From Paraburkholderia nodosa DSM 21604 (lineage in GTDB: Bacteria > Pseudomonadota > Gammaproteobacteria > Burkholderiales > Burkholderiaceae): a stretch of DNA of 46,851 nucleotides. The notes beneath the pieces were generated by a model. It was not told the origin of the DNA and did no database searches. It saw only the letters and a program-made list of their open reading frames with translations. The stretch spans positions 26,815 through 73,665 of the forward strand of contig NZ_JAFA01000040.1 in assembly GCF_000519185.1 (NCBI RefSeq), given 5' to 3'. The first letter of the stretch is position 1; the number at the start of each line of letters is the position of its first letter. Position numbers and translations under genes: made by a program. Below are positions 16,051 through 24,646 of this stretch, piece by piece.

Positions 16051-18384
16051 TCAGGCCGCCGCAAGCACAGTGTCGGCCGATACGTTCGCCTTCGACGGGC
16101 TCAGCAGCACCGGAATCGACTTCGAGGTCGGCGTGCCCGCGCCGTCTGCAATGGACGAAAGCGGCACGAGCGGATTGGTCTCGGGATAGTACGCGCCGAG
16201 GCAGCCGCGCGGAATGTCGTACTCCACCAGCATGAAGTCCTCGACGTGGCGCTCCACGCCGTCGTCCCACACGCTCGTGATGTCCACGTGCTGGCCCGGC
16301 TCGAAGCCGAGCATCGTCATGTCTTCGCGGTTCGCGAACAGCACGCGGCGCAAACCGTACACGCCGCGATAACGGTCGTCGAGACCGTAGATCGTGGTGT
16401 TGTACTGATCGTGCGAGCGCGTGGTCATGAGCGTCATGAGACGCGGACCATGCTCGGCGCGCGCGCGGTGAATGGGCGTATCGAGCGCGATGGCGTGCAC
16501 CACGAACTGCGCCTTGTTGCTGGGCGTTTTCCACACGCGGTCGCGCGAGGCCACGCCCAGGTGGAAGCCGCCCGGGTGCTTCAGGCGTTCGTTGTAGTTC
16601 TCGAAGCCGTCGAACACTTTTTCGATGCCGTCGCGGATCTTCGCATAGTCGGCGGCGAGGTCGAGCCAGTCCACCTTGTCGCTGCCGAGTGTGGCGTGCG
16701 CCATGCGCGCGACGATCGCGATTTCCGAAAGCAGGTTCGTCGAAGCGGGACGGTTCATGCCGTAGGAGATGTGCACCATGCTCATCGAGTCCTCGACGCT
16801 CACTCCTTGCGGTACGCCGTTCTGCAGGTCGATCTCGGTGCGGCCGAGCGTGGGCAGAATGAGCGCGTCGTGGCCGTGAACCAGGTGGCTGCGGTTGAGC
16901 TTCGTGGTCACGTGCACCGTGAGCGCGCACGCGCGCATGGCTTCCCACGTGCGCGGCGTGTCGGGCGTGGCGATCGAGAAGTTGCCGCCCAGACCGATGA
17001 ACACCTTCACATGGCCTTCGAGCATCGCGTGGATGGTTTCGACGACGTCATAGCCGTGCTCGCGCGGCGGCTCGAAGTCGTAGGTCTTGCCGAGACGGTC
17101 GAGAAACGCCTGCGTGGGCTTTTCCTCGATGCCCACCGTGCGGTCGCCCTGCACGTTCGAATGGCCGCGCACGGGGCACAGGCCCGCGCCGCGGCGGCCG
17201 ATATTGCCGCGCATCATCATGAGGTTCGAAAGCAACTGGATCGTTGCGACCGAATTCTTGTGCTGCGTGAGGCCCATGCCCCACGTCGAGATGACGGCAC
17301 GGCCCTTCACGTAGATATCGGCGAGCTTGAGCACTTCTTCGATCGGCACACCCGCTTCGGCGACGATGGTGTCCCACGACTCGGCGCGCAGGTCGGCGGC
17401 GAAGGCGTCGAATCCCACGCAGTGTTCGGCAATGAAATCGACGTCGAGCACGCGCTCCGTGCCTGCTCTGAGCGCTTCGTCGTCGAGTTCGATCACGCGC
17501 TTGGCCACGCCCTTGATGAGCGCGAAGTCGCCGCCCACGCGCGGGCGGATGAATACGGAGCTGATCTGCACGCCCTTGGGCGAGAGCATGTCGAGCGTGT
17601 GCTGTGGGCTCGCGAAGCGCTCCAGCCCGCGCTCTTTCAACGGATTGATCGAGACGATGGTCGCGCCGCGCTTCGCGCAGTCGCGCAACTCGCCGAGCAT
17701 GCGTGGATGGTTCGTCGCGGGGTTCTGGCCGAAGATGAGCAGCGTGTCGGCGTGCTCGAAGTCGTCGAGCGTGACCGTGCCCTTGCCGATGCCCACCGTG
17801 CCCGGCAGGCCGCGGCTCGTGGCCTCGTGGCACATGTTCGAGCAGTCGGGGAAGTTGTTCGTGCCGTACATGCGCACGAAAAGCTGGTAGAGGAATGCGG
17901 CCTCGTTGCTCGCACGCCCCGAGGTGTAGAACGCAGCACGGTTCGGGTCGTCGAGCGCATTGAGGTGCTTCGCGATCAGCTTGAACGCGTCGTTCCACTC
18001 GATCGGCACGTAGCGGTCCTGCAGCGCGTCGTAGACGAGCGGATCGGTCAGGCGGCCGTGCTGCTCCAGCTCGTAGTCCGACTCCGCCATCAGCTCGCTA
18101 ACCGTGTGCTCCTGGAAGAACTGGGGCGTCACGTGCTTGCTGGTCGCCTCCGCCGCCACGGCCTTCACGCCGTTCTCGCAGAATTCGAACGTGGAAGCGT
18201 GCTCGCGGTCGGGCCATGCGCAGCCGGGGCAGTCGAAGCCGTCCGGCTGGTTCTGCTTGAGCAGCGTACGGTAATTGCCGCCCGTCACCCTTTCCTTGAT
18301 CAGGTTGATGGCGACCTGCTTGAGCGCGCCCCAGCCGGCGGCGGGGTGGTGATACGGCTCGATGCGACCTTGCGGCTTCTTCAT
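16051..18384 (-). CDS. FdhF/YdeP-family molybdopterin oxidoreductase
   Basis: A 777-residue molybdopterin-dependent oxidoreductase of the YdeP family (E. coli YdeP about 759). The N-terminal cysteines FDCPGCAWPD and FCENGVKA are the YdeP iron-sulfur signature. The molybdopterin core follows (SGRASNEAAFLYQLFVR, then NMCHEATSRGLPGTVGIG, LIFGQNPATNHPR, GMGLTQHKNSVATIQLLSN, RRGAGLCPVRGHSNVQGDR), and the C-terminal molydopterin dinucleotide-binding domain begins near LMTLMTTRSHDQYNTTIYG. It has no Tat signal, so it is cytoplasmic. The ATG at 18384 is preferred over one 16 codons upstream because MKKPQGRIEPY begins the conserved region. It is divergent from a MocR-type regulator. YdeP is linked to acid resistance in E. 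coli; the substrate is unknown. Confidence 0.87.
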   Translation of the reverse strand: MKKPQGRIEPYHHPAAGWGALKQVAINLIKERVTGGNYRTLLKQNQPDGFDCPGCAWPDREHASTFEFCENGVKAVAAEATSKHVTPQFFQEHTVSELMAESDYELEQHGRLTDPLVYDALQDRYVPIEWNDAFKLIAKHLNALDDPNRAAFYTSGRASNEAAFLYQLFVRMYGTNNFPDCSNMCHEATSRGLPGTVGIGKGTVTLDDFEHADTLLIFGQNPATNHPRMLGELRDCAKRGATIVSINPLKERGLERFASPQHTLDMLSPKGVQISSVFIRPRVGGDFALIKGVAKRVIELDDEALRAGTERVLDVDFIAEHCVGFDAFAADLRAESWDTIVAEAGVPIEEVLKLADIYVKGRAVISTWGMGLTQHKNSVATIQLLSNLMMMRGNIGRRGAGLCPVRGHSNVQGDRTVGIEEKPTQAFLDRLGKTYDFEPPREHGYDVVETIHAMLEGHVKVFIGLGGNFSIATPDTPRTWEAMRACALTVHVTTKLNRSHLVHGHDALILPTLGRTEIDLQNGVPQGVSVEDSMSMVHISYGMNRPASTNLLSEIAIVARMAHATLGSDKVDWLDLAADYAKIRDGIEKVFDGFENYNERLKHPGGFHLGVASRDRVWKTPSNKAQFVVHAIALDTPIHRARAEHGPRLMTLMTTRSHDQYNTTIYGLDDRYRGVYGLRRVLFANREDMTMLGFEPGQHVDITSVWDDGVERHVEDFMLVEYDIPRGCLGAYYPETNPLVPLSSIADGAGTPTSKSIPVLLSPSKANVSADTVLAAA

Positions 18385-18574
18385 GATGCGGTTGGCTTTT
18401 CGTTTTCCAGGGCGGTCTGCCCGATGACCCAAGGCTACTGTGTTCCTGTGCCCCCGGAGATCACAGAAAAACCAAAAAGCAAGGGATACAGTTGCGGCGT
18501 TTTGTCATAGACTTGCCGGGATCGGCCTCGCGCGCGTGGCCTCACCCTTTCGCTTGATTGAACGCAACCCGAAC

Positions 18575-20047
18575 GTGACCCGCTACGAGCAACTCGCCGA
18601 CGATATCGAAGCCGCCGTGCGCCGCGGCGTGTTCGGCCCCGGCGAGCGCATTCTCTCCGTGCGGCGCGCGAGCCAGCAGCACGGCGTGAGCATCAAGACG
18701 GTGCTGCGCGCCTATGCACTGCTGGAAAGCCGCAGCGTGATCGAGTCGCGGCCGCAATCGGGTTATTTCGTGCGTGCGCGCGTGGGGGCGCCGCAAGGTC
18801 GCGGCGCGGCGGGCGCACGAGGCGCGCAGGGCAAGGACGCCGTCTCGCCGGGCAAGCCGCGCCGCGTCAGCGCGCCGAGGCAGCCCGTGCCCGCCAACGT
18901 GGACGTGAGCCGGCTCGTGCTTTCCACGCTGCGCAGCATCGGCGCGCAGGACGCCGTGCCGCTCGGTTCGCCCTACCCGGACCCGGCGCTGTTCCCCTGG
19001 CGGCGCATCAACCAGTACGCCAACGCGATTGCGCGCCGCCATGCGAGCTGGAACCTCATCGACGACCTGCCGCCCGGCAACCCCGAGCTGATCCGCCAGA
19101 TCGCGCGGCGCTACGCCGAAAACGGCGTGAGCGTCGATCCCGAGGAAATCGTCATCACCGTCGGCGCGACCGAGGCGATCAACCTGAGCCTGCAAGCCGT
19201 GGCCAAGCCGGGCGACACGGTGGCCGTCGAATCGCCCACCTACTACGCGATGCTGCACGCCATCGAGCGTCTGGGCATGCGCGCGATCGAAGTGAGCACG
19301 CACGCGGATACCGGCATCGACCTCGACGCGCTAGAGCGCGTGCTGGCGCGCCAGAAGGTCGCGGCCTGCATGGTGATGCCGAACTTCCAGAATCCGCTGG
19401 GCTTTCGCATGCCCGACGCAAACAAGGCGCGGCTCGTGGCGCTTGCCGAGGCGCACGACTTGCCCGTGATCGAGAACGACGTCTATCAGGAGCTGTACTT
19501 CGGGCAGACGCGGCCTTCCACGCTCAAGCAGTTCGACAGGCGCGGCCTCGTGCTGCATTGCGCCTCGTTTTCGAAGAGCCTGTCCGCCTCGTACCGCATC
19601 GGCTGGGCGCTGCCGGGGCGCTACCGCGCGCAGGTCGAGAAACTCAAGTTCCTCAATACGCTCACGACACCCTCGGTTCCCCAGGTGGCGCTGGCCGACT
19701 ACTTGCGCCACGATGGCTACGACCGGCACCTGCGCCGCGTGCGGCGCTTCTATCGGCAACAGGCGCGGCTCATGCGGGCGATGGTCGAGCGCTTCTTTCC
19801 GGCGGGCACGCGCACCTCGGAGCCGCAAGGCGGCTACGTGCTGTGGGTGGAACTGCCGCCGCGCGTCGATTCGATGCGGCTCTATCAGGCGGCGCTCGCG
19901 CAGGGCATTACCATCGGTCCCGGCTACATGTTCTCGATGCGCAACGAGTATCACCACTACATCCGGCTGAACTACAGCTACCCATGGAACGCGCAGACCG
20001 AAGCCGCGCTGAAGACGCTAGGCGAAATGGCCGCGAAGATGGCATGA
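18575..20047 (+). CDS. MocR-type regulator (GntR helix-turn-helix fused to aminotransferase)
   Basis: A 490-residue MocR/PdxR-type regulator. Residues 1-70 are a GntR winged helix (RYEQLADDIEAAVRRG, LSVRRASQQHGVSIKTVLRAY), then a linker rich in Ala/Gly/Arg, then a fold-type I aminotransferase domain from about residue 125 with the PLP region: ENDVYQELYFG and the lysine segment HCASFSKSLSASYRIGW. GTG at 18575 is chosen because the family starts near (M/V)TRYEQLAD; a GTG at 18536 in frame would add 13 residues, and neither has a strong ribosome site. It is divergent from the YdeP-type gene, and 11 nt before a small winged-helix gene. Its effector is probably PLP or an amino compound. Confidence 0.82.
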   Translation: MTRYEQLADDIEAAVRRGVFGPGERILSVRRASQQHGVSIKTVLRAYALLESRSVIESRPQSGYFVRARVGAPQGRGAAGARGAQGKDAVSPGKPRRVSAPRQPVPANVDVSRLVLSTLRSIGAQDAVPLGSPYPDPALFPWRRINQYANAIARRHASWNLIDDLPPGNPELIRQIARRYAENGVSVDPEEIVITVGATEAINLSLQAVAKPGDTVAVESPTYYAMLHAIERLGMRAIEVSTHADTGIDLDALERVLARQKVAACMVMPNFQNPLGFRMPDANKARLVALAEAHDLPVIENDVYQELYFGQTRPSTLKQFDRRGLVLHCASFSKSLSASYRIGWALPGRYRAQVEKLKFLNTLTTPSVPQVALADYLRHDGYDRHLRRVRRFYRQQARLMRAMVERFFPAGTRTSEPQGGYVLWVELPPRVDSMRLYQAALAQGITIGPGYMFSMRNEYHHYIRLNYSYPWNAQTEAALKTLGEMAAKMA

Positions 20048-20058
20048 GGAGACAGGCG

Positions 20059-20376
20059 ATGAACGCAGATAAAGAACGCGAAGAAGACGACGCAGACGAG
20101 TCGGGCGTTGATCCGGTGCTGATTGCCGTGCTCGAGCAGTTGTGGCGCGCGGAGTGCGAAAAGCACGATCGGCATGAGACTCAGGGCCGGGCGTGGTCGC
20201 TCGCGAAACTCTCGAAGCAGGCCGGCGTGCCGATGAGCGGATTGCGCAGACAATTGACGGCGCTCGTGGACAGCGGCCTGGTGGTGACGACGCAGGCCGA
20301 AGATGGAACCGGCACGGCGAGTCTGTCGGATGAGGGGTGCGCGTTTTGTGCTGAGGTGTTCGGCGAAGGCGACTGA
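20059..20376 (+). CDS. Small winged-helix DNA-binding protein
   Basis: A 105-residue protein with a charged N-terminal 20 residues and an ArsR/MarR-like winged helix over about residues 45-95 (SLAKLSKQAGVPMSGLRRQLTALVDSGLVVT, then a wing TTQAEDGTGTASLSDEG). AGGAG precedes the ATG and the gene follows the MocR gene by 11 nt, so they are probably co-transcribed. It could be a second regulator of the divergent oxidoreductase gene. I do not recognise a named family member. Confidence 0.7.
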   Translation: MNADKEREEDDADESGVDPVLIAVLEQLWRAECEKHDRHETQGRAWSLAKLSKQAGVPMSGLRRQLTALVDSGLVVTTQAEDGTGTASLSDEGCAFCAEVFGEGD

Positions 20377-20415
20377 AACGCATTAAGCTACGCCAACACC
20401 ATCCCCCTCACGACC

Positions 20416-21345
20416 ATGGACTACATCGACAGCCTGCGGATCTTCCGCTCCGTCGTCGAGGCGCGCAGCTTCACGCGCGCCGCGGACATGCACAGCCTCA
20501 CCACGCCCGTCGTCTCGCGCGCCATCGCGCGCCTCGAAAAGCGCCTTGGTAATCGGCTCTTTCATCGCAGCACGCGCGCGGTGTCGCTCACCGAGGCGGC
20601 CGAGCGCTTCTACGAAGGCTGCTGCCGCGTGCTCGACGACCTCGACGCGCTGGAGGCCGACGCCACCGTGCAAACGCGCGAAGCGAGCGGCGTGCTGCGT
20701 CTGGTCGCGCACACCACGGCCACGGTCAATCGGCTCGTGCCGCTCATCGCCAGCTTCAAGCGCGCGCATCCCAAGGTGACACTCGACGTGATCCTCACCG
20801 AGCGCCCCGTCGACCTGATCGCGGACGGCTACGACCTCGGCCTCGTGCTGCCGTTCATGCTCAACAACGAATCGACTGTCACGCGCCTGCTCGAGCGCAT
20901 TCCGCTCGCGCTCGTCACGACGCCCGCGTATCTCGCAGCGCATGGCACGCCGAAGCATCCCGCGGACCTCGTCGACCACGTGTTCGTACCGATGCCACCT
21001 TCCATGCGCAAGCCCGCGATCGCGTTTCGTGTGGACGACGAGGAAGTCGTCGTGCCGTTGCACCACGAAATCGCCTCGAACAACCCCGAGTTCAACCGCG
21101 AGATGGTGCTGGAAGGCTTCGGCATCGGCATTCTCCCCGTCGCGCTCGTGAGGGAGGAACTCGAGGCGGGCAAGCTCGTGACGGTGCTCGACGATTTCCC
21201 GCTCATCGACTTGCAGATCGAGATTCGCCTCGCCTACACCACGCGCACGTTGCTGCCGGCGAAGGTGCGCGCGTTCATCGACCATGCCACGGCGTTTTTC
21301 GACGACGTGACGCACGAGGTGCCCTCCGAAGTGAAGGCTAATTGA
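20416..21345 (+). CDS. LysR-family transcriptional regulator
   Basis: A 309-residue LysR protein. The N-terminal helix-turn-helix is clear (FRSVVEARSFTRAADMHSLTTPVVSRAIARLEKRLGNRLFHRSTR in residues 10-54), with the effector-binding domain from about residue 90. The form (SVVEARSFTRAAD... TRAVSLTEAAERFYE) is that of the CrgA/DsdC-like branch common in Burkholderiaceae. It is separated by 90 bp from marR. Target and ligand are unknown; the neighbouring genes with their own MarR do not require it. Confidence 0.85.
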   Translation: MDYIDSLRIFRSVVEARSFTRAADMHSLTTPVVSRAIARLEKRLGNRLFHRSTRAVSLTEAAERFYEGCCRVLDDLDALEADATVQTREASGVLRLVAHTTATVNRLVPLIASFKRAHPKVTLDVILTERPVDLIADGYDLGLVLPFMLNNESTVTRLLERIPLALVTTPAYLAAHGTPKHPADLVDHVFVPMPPSMRKPAIAFRVDDEEVVVPLHHEIASNNPEFNREMVLEGFGIGILPVALVREELEAGKLVTVLDDFPLIDLQIEIRLAYTTRTLLPAKVRAFIDHATAFFDDVTHEVPSEVKAN

Positions 21346-21400
21346 AAGCGTGGCCGCGATTATTGTCGCTGCGGCCATAATCTGATGCCGCGCGTAAGGC

Positions 21401-21429
21401 TTGTTCGGGGCCTGATTGACGATTACTCT
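21401..21429 (+). promoter_or_regulatory. Predicted promoter of the first marR
   Basis: TTGTTC (21401-21406), 17 bp, TACTCT (21424-21429). The predicted start falls at the ATG (21436), so the transcript would be leaderless, which fits the lack of a ribosome site upstream. Confidence 0.4.
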
Positions 21430-21442
21430 GTGCATATGCACA
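21429..21442. promoter_or_regulatory. MarR operator over the marR start
   Basis: TGTGCATATGCACA is a perfect 14-bp palindrome covering the -10 end, predicted start and ATG of the marR gene. Close copies occur before the efflux operon (21931-21942) and the thiolase gene (27857-27872). Confidence 0.7.
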
Positions 21443-21861
21443 TCTACCAGTCACCCGAGCACGACGATTGCTTTGCCGTACGCCAGGCCGCGCGGCATCT
21501 GTCGCAGCTTTACGAGCGGCACCTGAGCGCAGCGGGGCTCACGCCCACGCAGTTCAGCATTCTTGGCGCGCTGGGTCGCGCGTCGAGCCTGACGATGGCG
21601 GAACTCGGGCGCTCGATGGTGATGGAGCGTACCACGCTCGTGCGGGCCTTGCGGCCGCTGTTGCGCGGTGCGCTCGTGGCCGATGCGCCGGACCTCGGCG
21701 AACGCCGCCGCCGCCTCGCGCTCACGCAAGTGGGCCGTACGCGGCTCGACGCGGCGCACGAACACTGGCGCGCGGCGCAGGACGAATTCGAGCGCCGCTT
21801 TGGCGCACGACGCGCCGCGTGGCTGCGGCGCGAGTTGTTTCGCATCACTCGGGCGGTTTAG
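21436..21861 (+). CDS. MarR-family repressor of the efflux operon
   Basis: A 141-residue MarR-type winged-helix dimeric repressor. The DNA-binding part covers about residues 30-95 (AAGLTPTQFSILGAL, MAELGRSMVMERTTLVRALRPLLRGALVADA) between dimerisation helices. It closely resembles the second MarR of the window (29150): both share QLYERHLS, TQFSIL/AQFTIL and RTTLVRAL. The ATG lies in the middle of its own palindromic operator, with no Shine-Dalgarno sequence upstream. It directly precedes an EmrAB-type tripartite efflux operon, so it most likely represses that operon and itself until a toxic aromatic or similar ligand binds. Confidence 0.87.
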   Translation: MHIYQSPEHDDCFAVRQAARHLSQLYERHLSAAGLTPTQFSILGALGRASSLTMAELGRSMVMERTTLVRALRPLLRGALVADAPDLGERRRRLALTQVGRTRLDAAHEHWRAAQDEFERRFGARRAAWLRRELFRITRAV

Positions 21862-21886
21862 TGTTTTCGGTTGAGTTTGTGGGTTG

Positions 21887-21918
21887 CGTCGCGCTTCTTC
21901 CCATCGCGGCGTTTTTTT
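21887..21918 (+). terminator. Intrinsic terminator between marR and emrA
   Basis: CGTCGCG (21887-21893) pairs with CGCGGCG (21905-21911, one G-T pair) and is followed at once by seven Ts (21912-21918), a classical intrinsic terminator. It would separate marR from the efflux genes, or attenuate read-through into them. Confidence 0.65.
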
Positions 21919-21930
21919 CATCTTCAGAAG

Positions 21931-21942
21931 TGTATATGCACA
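21931..21942. promoter_or_regulatory. MarR operator upstream of the efflux operon
   Basis: TGTATATGCACA is a near-copy of the marR palindrome, 11 nt before the efflux start at 21953. It overlaps a possible -10 (TATATG), so a bound MarR would block initiation. Confidence 0.62.
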
Positions 21943-21952
21943 GGTAAACGTC

Positions 21953-23038
21953 ATGTCGAGTCCTTCCACTCCCGTCGCGGTCGAGCCGACGCAAGCGAGA
22001 GAGCGTACGCGCATCTCGCGCATGCGTCTCGCGCTAGGCGCGGTCGCTCTCGTGCTGGCGGCTGCCGCCGGCTACTGGTTCTTCGTGCTGCGCTTCGTCG
22101 AGAGCACCGACGACGCCTACGTGGGCGGCAACGTCACCGTGATGGCGCCGCGCGTGAGCGGCTTCGTCTCCGAGATTCCCGTGCAGGACAACCAGCGCGT
22201 ACACGCGGGCCAGGTGCTGCTGCGTCTCGACTCGCGCGACTACGACGCGAAGCTCGCCCAGGCCAACGCGGAGCTTGCGAGCGCGCGCGCCGCGGTCGAC
22301 GAGTTGCAGGCGAGGCGCACGTTGCAGGAAGCGGTGATCAACCAGCACCAGGCCGAAGTGCGCGCCTCGAACGCGGAACTCACGCGCAGCGGTCAGGACC
22401 AGACGCGCTACCGCGAGCTGGTGAAGGACGACGCGGTCTCGAGCCAGCTGGTCGAGCGTGCGGACTCCGACTACGCGAAGGCCCAGGCATCGGTTGCGCA
22501 AAGCGGCGCGGCGGTGCTGGCGGCGCAACGCCAGCTCGACGTGCTGGCCGCGCAGATCAACGACGCTCAGGCGCGTGTCGCAACGGCCGAGGCCAACCAG
22601 CGCCTCGCGCAACTGAACGTCGAATACACGACGTTGACTGCGCCAGTGGATGGCTACATCGGCAATCGCACGGCGCGGGTGGGCACGCTTGCCAACGTGG
22701 GCGCGCCGCTGCTTACCGTGGTGCCCGCCACGGGCCTGTGGGTGGACGCGAACTTCAAGGAAGACCAGTTGAAGAAGATGCACGCGGGCGACCGCGTCGA
22801 CGTGATGCTCGACGCGGCCAGCGGCACGCTGCACGGCACCGTGGAGAGCCTCGCGCCCGCCACCGGCGCGACCTTCAGCGTACTGCCGCCCGAGAACGCC
22901 ACGGGCAACTTCACGAAGATCGTGCAGCGCGTGCCGGTGCGCATCCGCATCGACGCCACAGCGCCGGCGGACCTGCAAGGCGCGCTGCGCCCCGGTCTTT
23001 CGGCGACCGTGAAAGTGCATCTCGCGCAAGCGCATTGA
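21953..23038 (+). CDS. EmrA/HlyD-type membrane-fusion protein
   Basis: A 361-residue periplasmic adaptor of an MFS tripartite pump. A cytoplasmic N terminus leads to one TM helix (about 26-46), then the lipoyl half (DDAYVGGNVTVMAPRVSGFVSEIPVQDNQRV), a long alpha-hairpin (about 90-215), the second lipoyl half (VEYTTLTAPVDGYIGNRTARVGTLAN) and a beta-barrel domain (WVDANFKEDQLKKMHAGDRVDV). This matches EmrA. It is the first gene of emrA-emrB-OMF, with 13 nt to emrB, and its promoter carries the MarR palindrome. The pump probably exports hydrophobic or aromatic compounds; the substrate is inferred. Confidence 0.9.
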   Translation: MSSPSTPVAVEPTQARERTRISRMRLALGAVALVLAAAAGYWFFVLRFVESTDDAYVGGNVTVMAPRVSGFVSEIPVQDNQRVHAGQVLLRLDSRDYDAKLAQANAELASARAAVDELQARRTLQEAVINQHQAEVRASNAELTRSGQDQTRYRELVKDDAVSSQLVERADSDYAKAQASVAQSGAAVLAAQRQLDVLAAQINDAQARVATAEANQRLAQLNVEYTTLTAPVDGYIGNRTARVGTLANVGAPLLTVVPATGLWVDANFKEDQLKKMHAGDRVDVMLDAASGTLHGTVESLAPATGATFSVLPPENATGNFTKIVQRVPVRIRIDATAPADLQGALRPGLSATVKVHLAQAH

Positions 23039-23051
23039 AGAGGCTACGACG

Positions 23052-24638
23052 ATGAACGCCACGCACAGCGCCGACCCGACACTCGCCCCGCATCTCCAGC
23101 CGATGGCGCAACGCGCCTTCGCCTTCGCGCTGATGTGTGTCGGCTTCTTCATGGCCACGCTCGACATCCAGATCGTCGCTTCGTCGCTACGCGACATCGG
23201 CGGCGGTCTTTCCGCGAGCCAGGACGAGCTGTCATGGGTGCAAACGGCTTATCTGATTGCCGAGATCATGGTGATTCCCATGTCGGGCTGGCTCTCGAAG
23301 GTGTTCTCCACGCGCTGGCTCTTCGTGGCCTCCGCGGTGGGCTTCACCATCACGAGCATGCTGTGCGGCCTCGCCTGGGACATCAACTCGATGATCGTGT
23401 TTCGCGGCCTGCAAGGCGCACTCGGCGCGGCGATGATTCCCACCGTGTTCACCACGGCCTTCGTGCTCTTTCCCGGCAAGCAGCGCCTCGTCGCCTCCAC
23501 GACCATTGGCGCGCTCGCCTCGCTCGCGCCCACGCTCGGGCCCGTGATCGGCGGCTGGATCACCGATCAATGGTCGTGGCATTGGCTGTTCTATCTGAAC
23601 CTCGTGCCGGGTATTGCGGTGGCCGCGCTGGTGCCGAAGTACGTGAACATCGACAAGCCCGATCTTTCGCTGCTCAAGCGGGGCGACTATCTCGGCATTG
23701 CGCTCATGTGCGGCTTTCTCGGCTGCCTCGAATACGTGCTCGAAGAAGGCCCGCGCAAGAACTGGTTCGGCGACGACGTGATCGTTGCCTGTACGTGGAT
23801 CTCGGCGATCTGCGGCTTTCTCTTCATCGTCCACGCGCTCACGGCGAAGGACCCCATCGTCGATCTGCGCGCGCTGCTCGTACGCAACTTCGGCATTGGC
23901 AGTCTGCTTTCGTTCGTCACGGGCATCGGCATTTTCGTGGCCGTTTATCTCACGCCGCTCTTTCTCGCGGAAGTGCGCGGCTACAGTTCGCTGCAAATCG
24001 GCTTGTCGCTGCTTTCGGTGGGCGTGTTCCAGTTGCTCGCGCTCGGCGTTTATGCGTACTCCACGCGCTATTTCAGCATGCGCGCGCTGATGCTGTTCGG
24101 GCTCATCTGCTTCGGGCTTGGTTGCTACCTGTATGTGCCGCTTACGCACGACTGGGGCTGGCAGCAGTTCCTCGTGCCGCAGGCGCTGCGCGGCATTGGC
24201 CAGCAATTCGCCATTCCGCCCATCGTCACGATGTCGCTCGGCTCGCTGCCGCCTTCGCGGCTCAAGTCGGCAAGCGGTCTCTTCAACCTCATGCGCAATC
24301 TGGGCGGCGCGATCGGCATTGCCGTGAGCGCGACGATGCTCAACGACCGGCTCAACTTCCACTATCTGCGCCTGAACGAGAGCGTGACCGGCGGCGCGCC
24401 GCAAGTGCAGTTGCTGCTGGCGGGCCGCACCGCGTATTGGTCGTCCGTGGCGGGCAATGCCGTCGATGCCGCGGAAGCGGGGCTCGCGCAACTGCACGCA
24501 CTGGTTCTGCGCGAAGCGCTCGTGATGACGTTCTCCGATACGTTCTTCGTGCTCTCGCTTTGCTTCCTGGTCGCCATTGCGAGCGTGGCGTTCTCCAAGC
24601 CGATTTCGCTGGGTGGCCCGCCGCCCGACGCCCATTGA
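23052..24638 (+). CDS. EmrB-type MFS drug:H+ antiporter (DHA2 family)
   Basis: A 528-residue inner-membrane proton antiporter with about 14 predicted TM helices. The DHA2 motifs are visible: the opening helix with FFMATLDIQIVASSLRDIGG (motif D1 region), SWVQTAYLIAEIMVIPMSGWLS, the motif A-like segment after TM2, and motif C GALASLAPTLGPVIGGWITD in TM5. It pairs with the adaptor and outer-membrane channel encoded on both sides (13 and 8 nt away). It should energise export through the tripartite complex. Confidence 0.9.
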   Translation: MNATHSADPTLAPHLQPMAQRAFAFALMCVGFFMATLDIQIVASSLRDIGGGLSASQDELSWVQTAYLIAEIMVIPMSGWLSKVFSTRWLFVASAVGFTITSMLCGLAWDINSMIVFRGLQGALGAAMIPTVFTTAFVLFPGKQRLVASTTIGALASLAPTLGPVIGGWITDQWSWHWLFYLNLVPGIAVAALVPKYVNIDKPDLSLLKRGDYLGIALMCGFLGCLEYVLEEGPRKNWFGDDVIVACTWISAICGFLFIVHALTAKDPIVDLRALLVRNFGIGSLLSFVTGIGIFVAVYLTPLFLAEVRGYSSLQIGLSLLSVGVFQLLALGVYAYSTRYFSMRALMLFGLICFGLGCYLYVPLTHDWGWQQFLVPQALRGIGQQFAIPPIVTMSLGSLPPSRLKSASGLFNLMRNLGGAIGIAVSATMLNDRLNFHYLRLNESVTGGAPQVQLLLAGRTAYWSSVAGNAVDAAEAGLAQLHALVLREALVMTFSDTFFVLSLCFLVAIASVAFSKPISLGGPPPDAH

Positions 24639-24646
24639 GGTGACCC

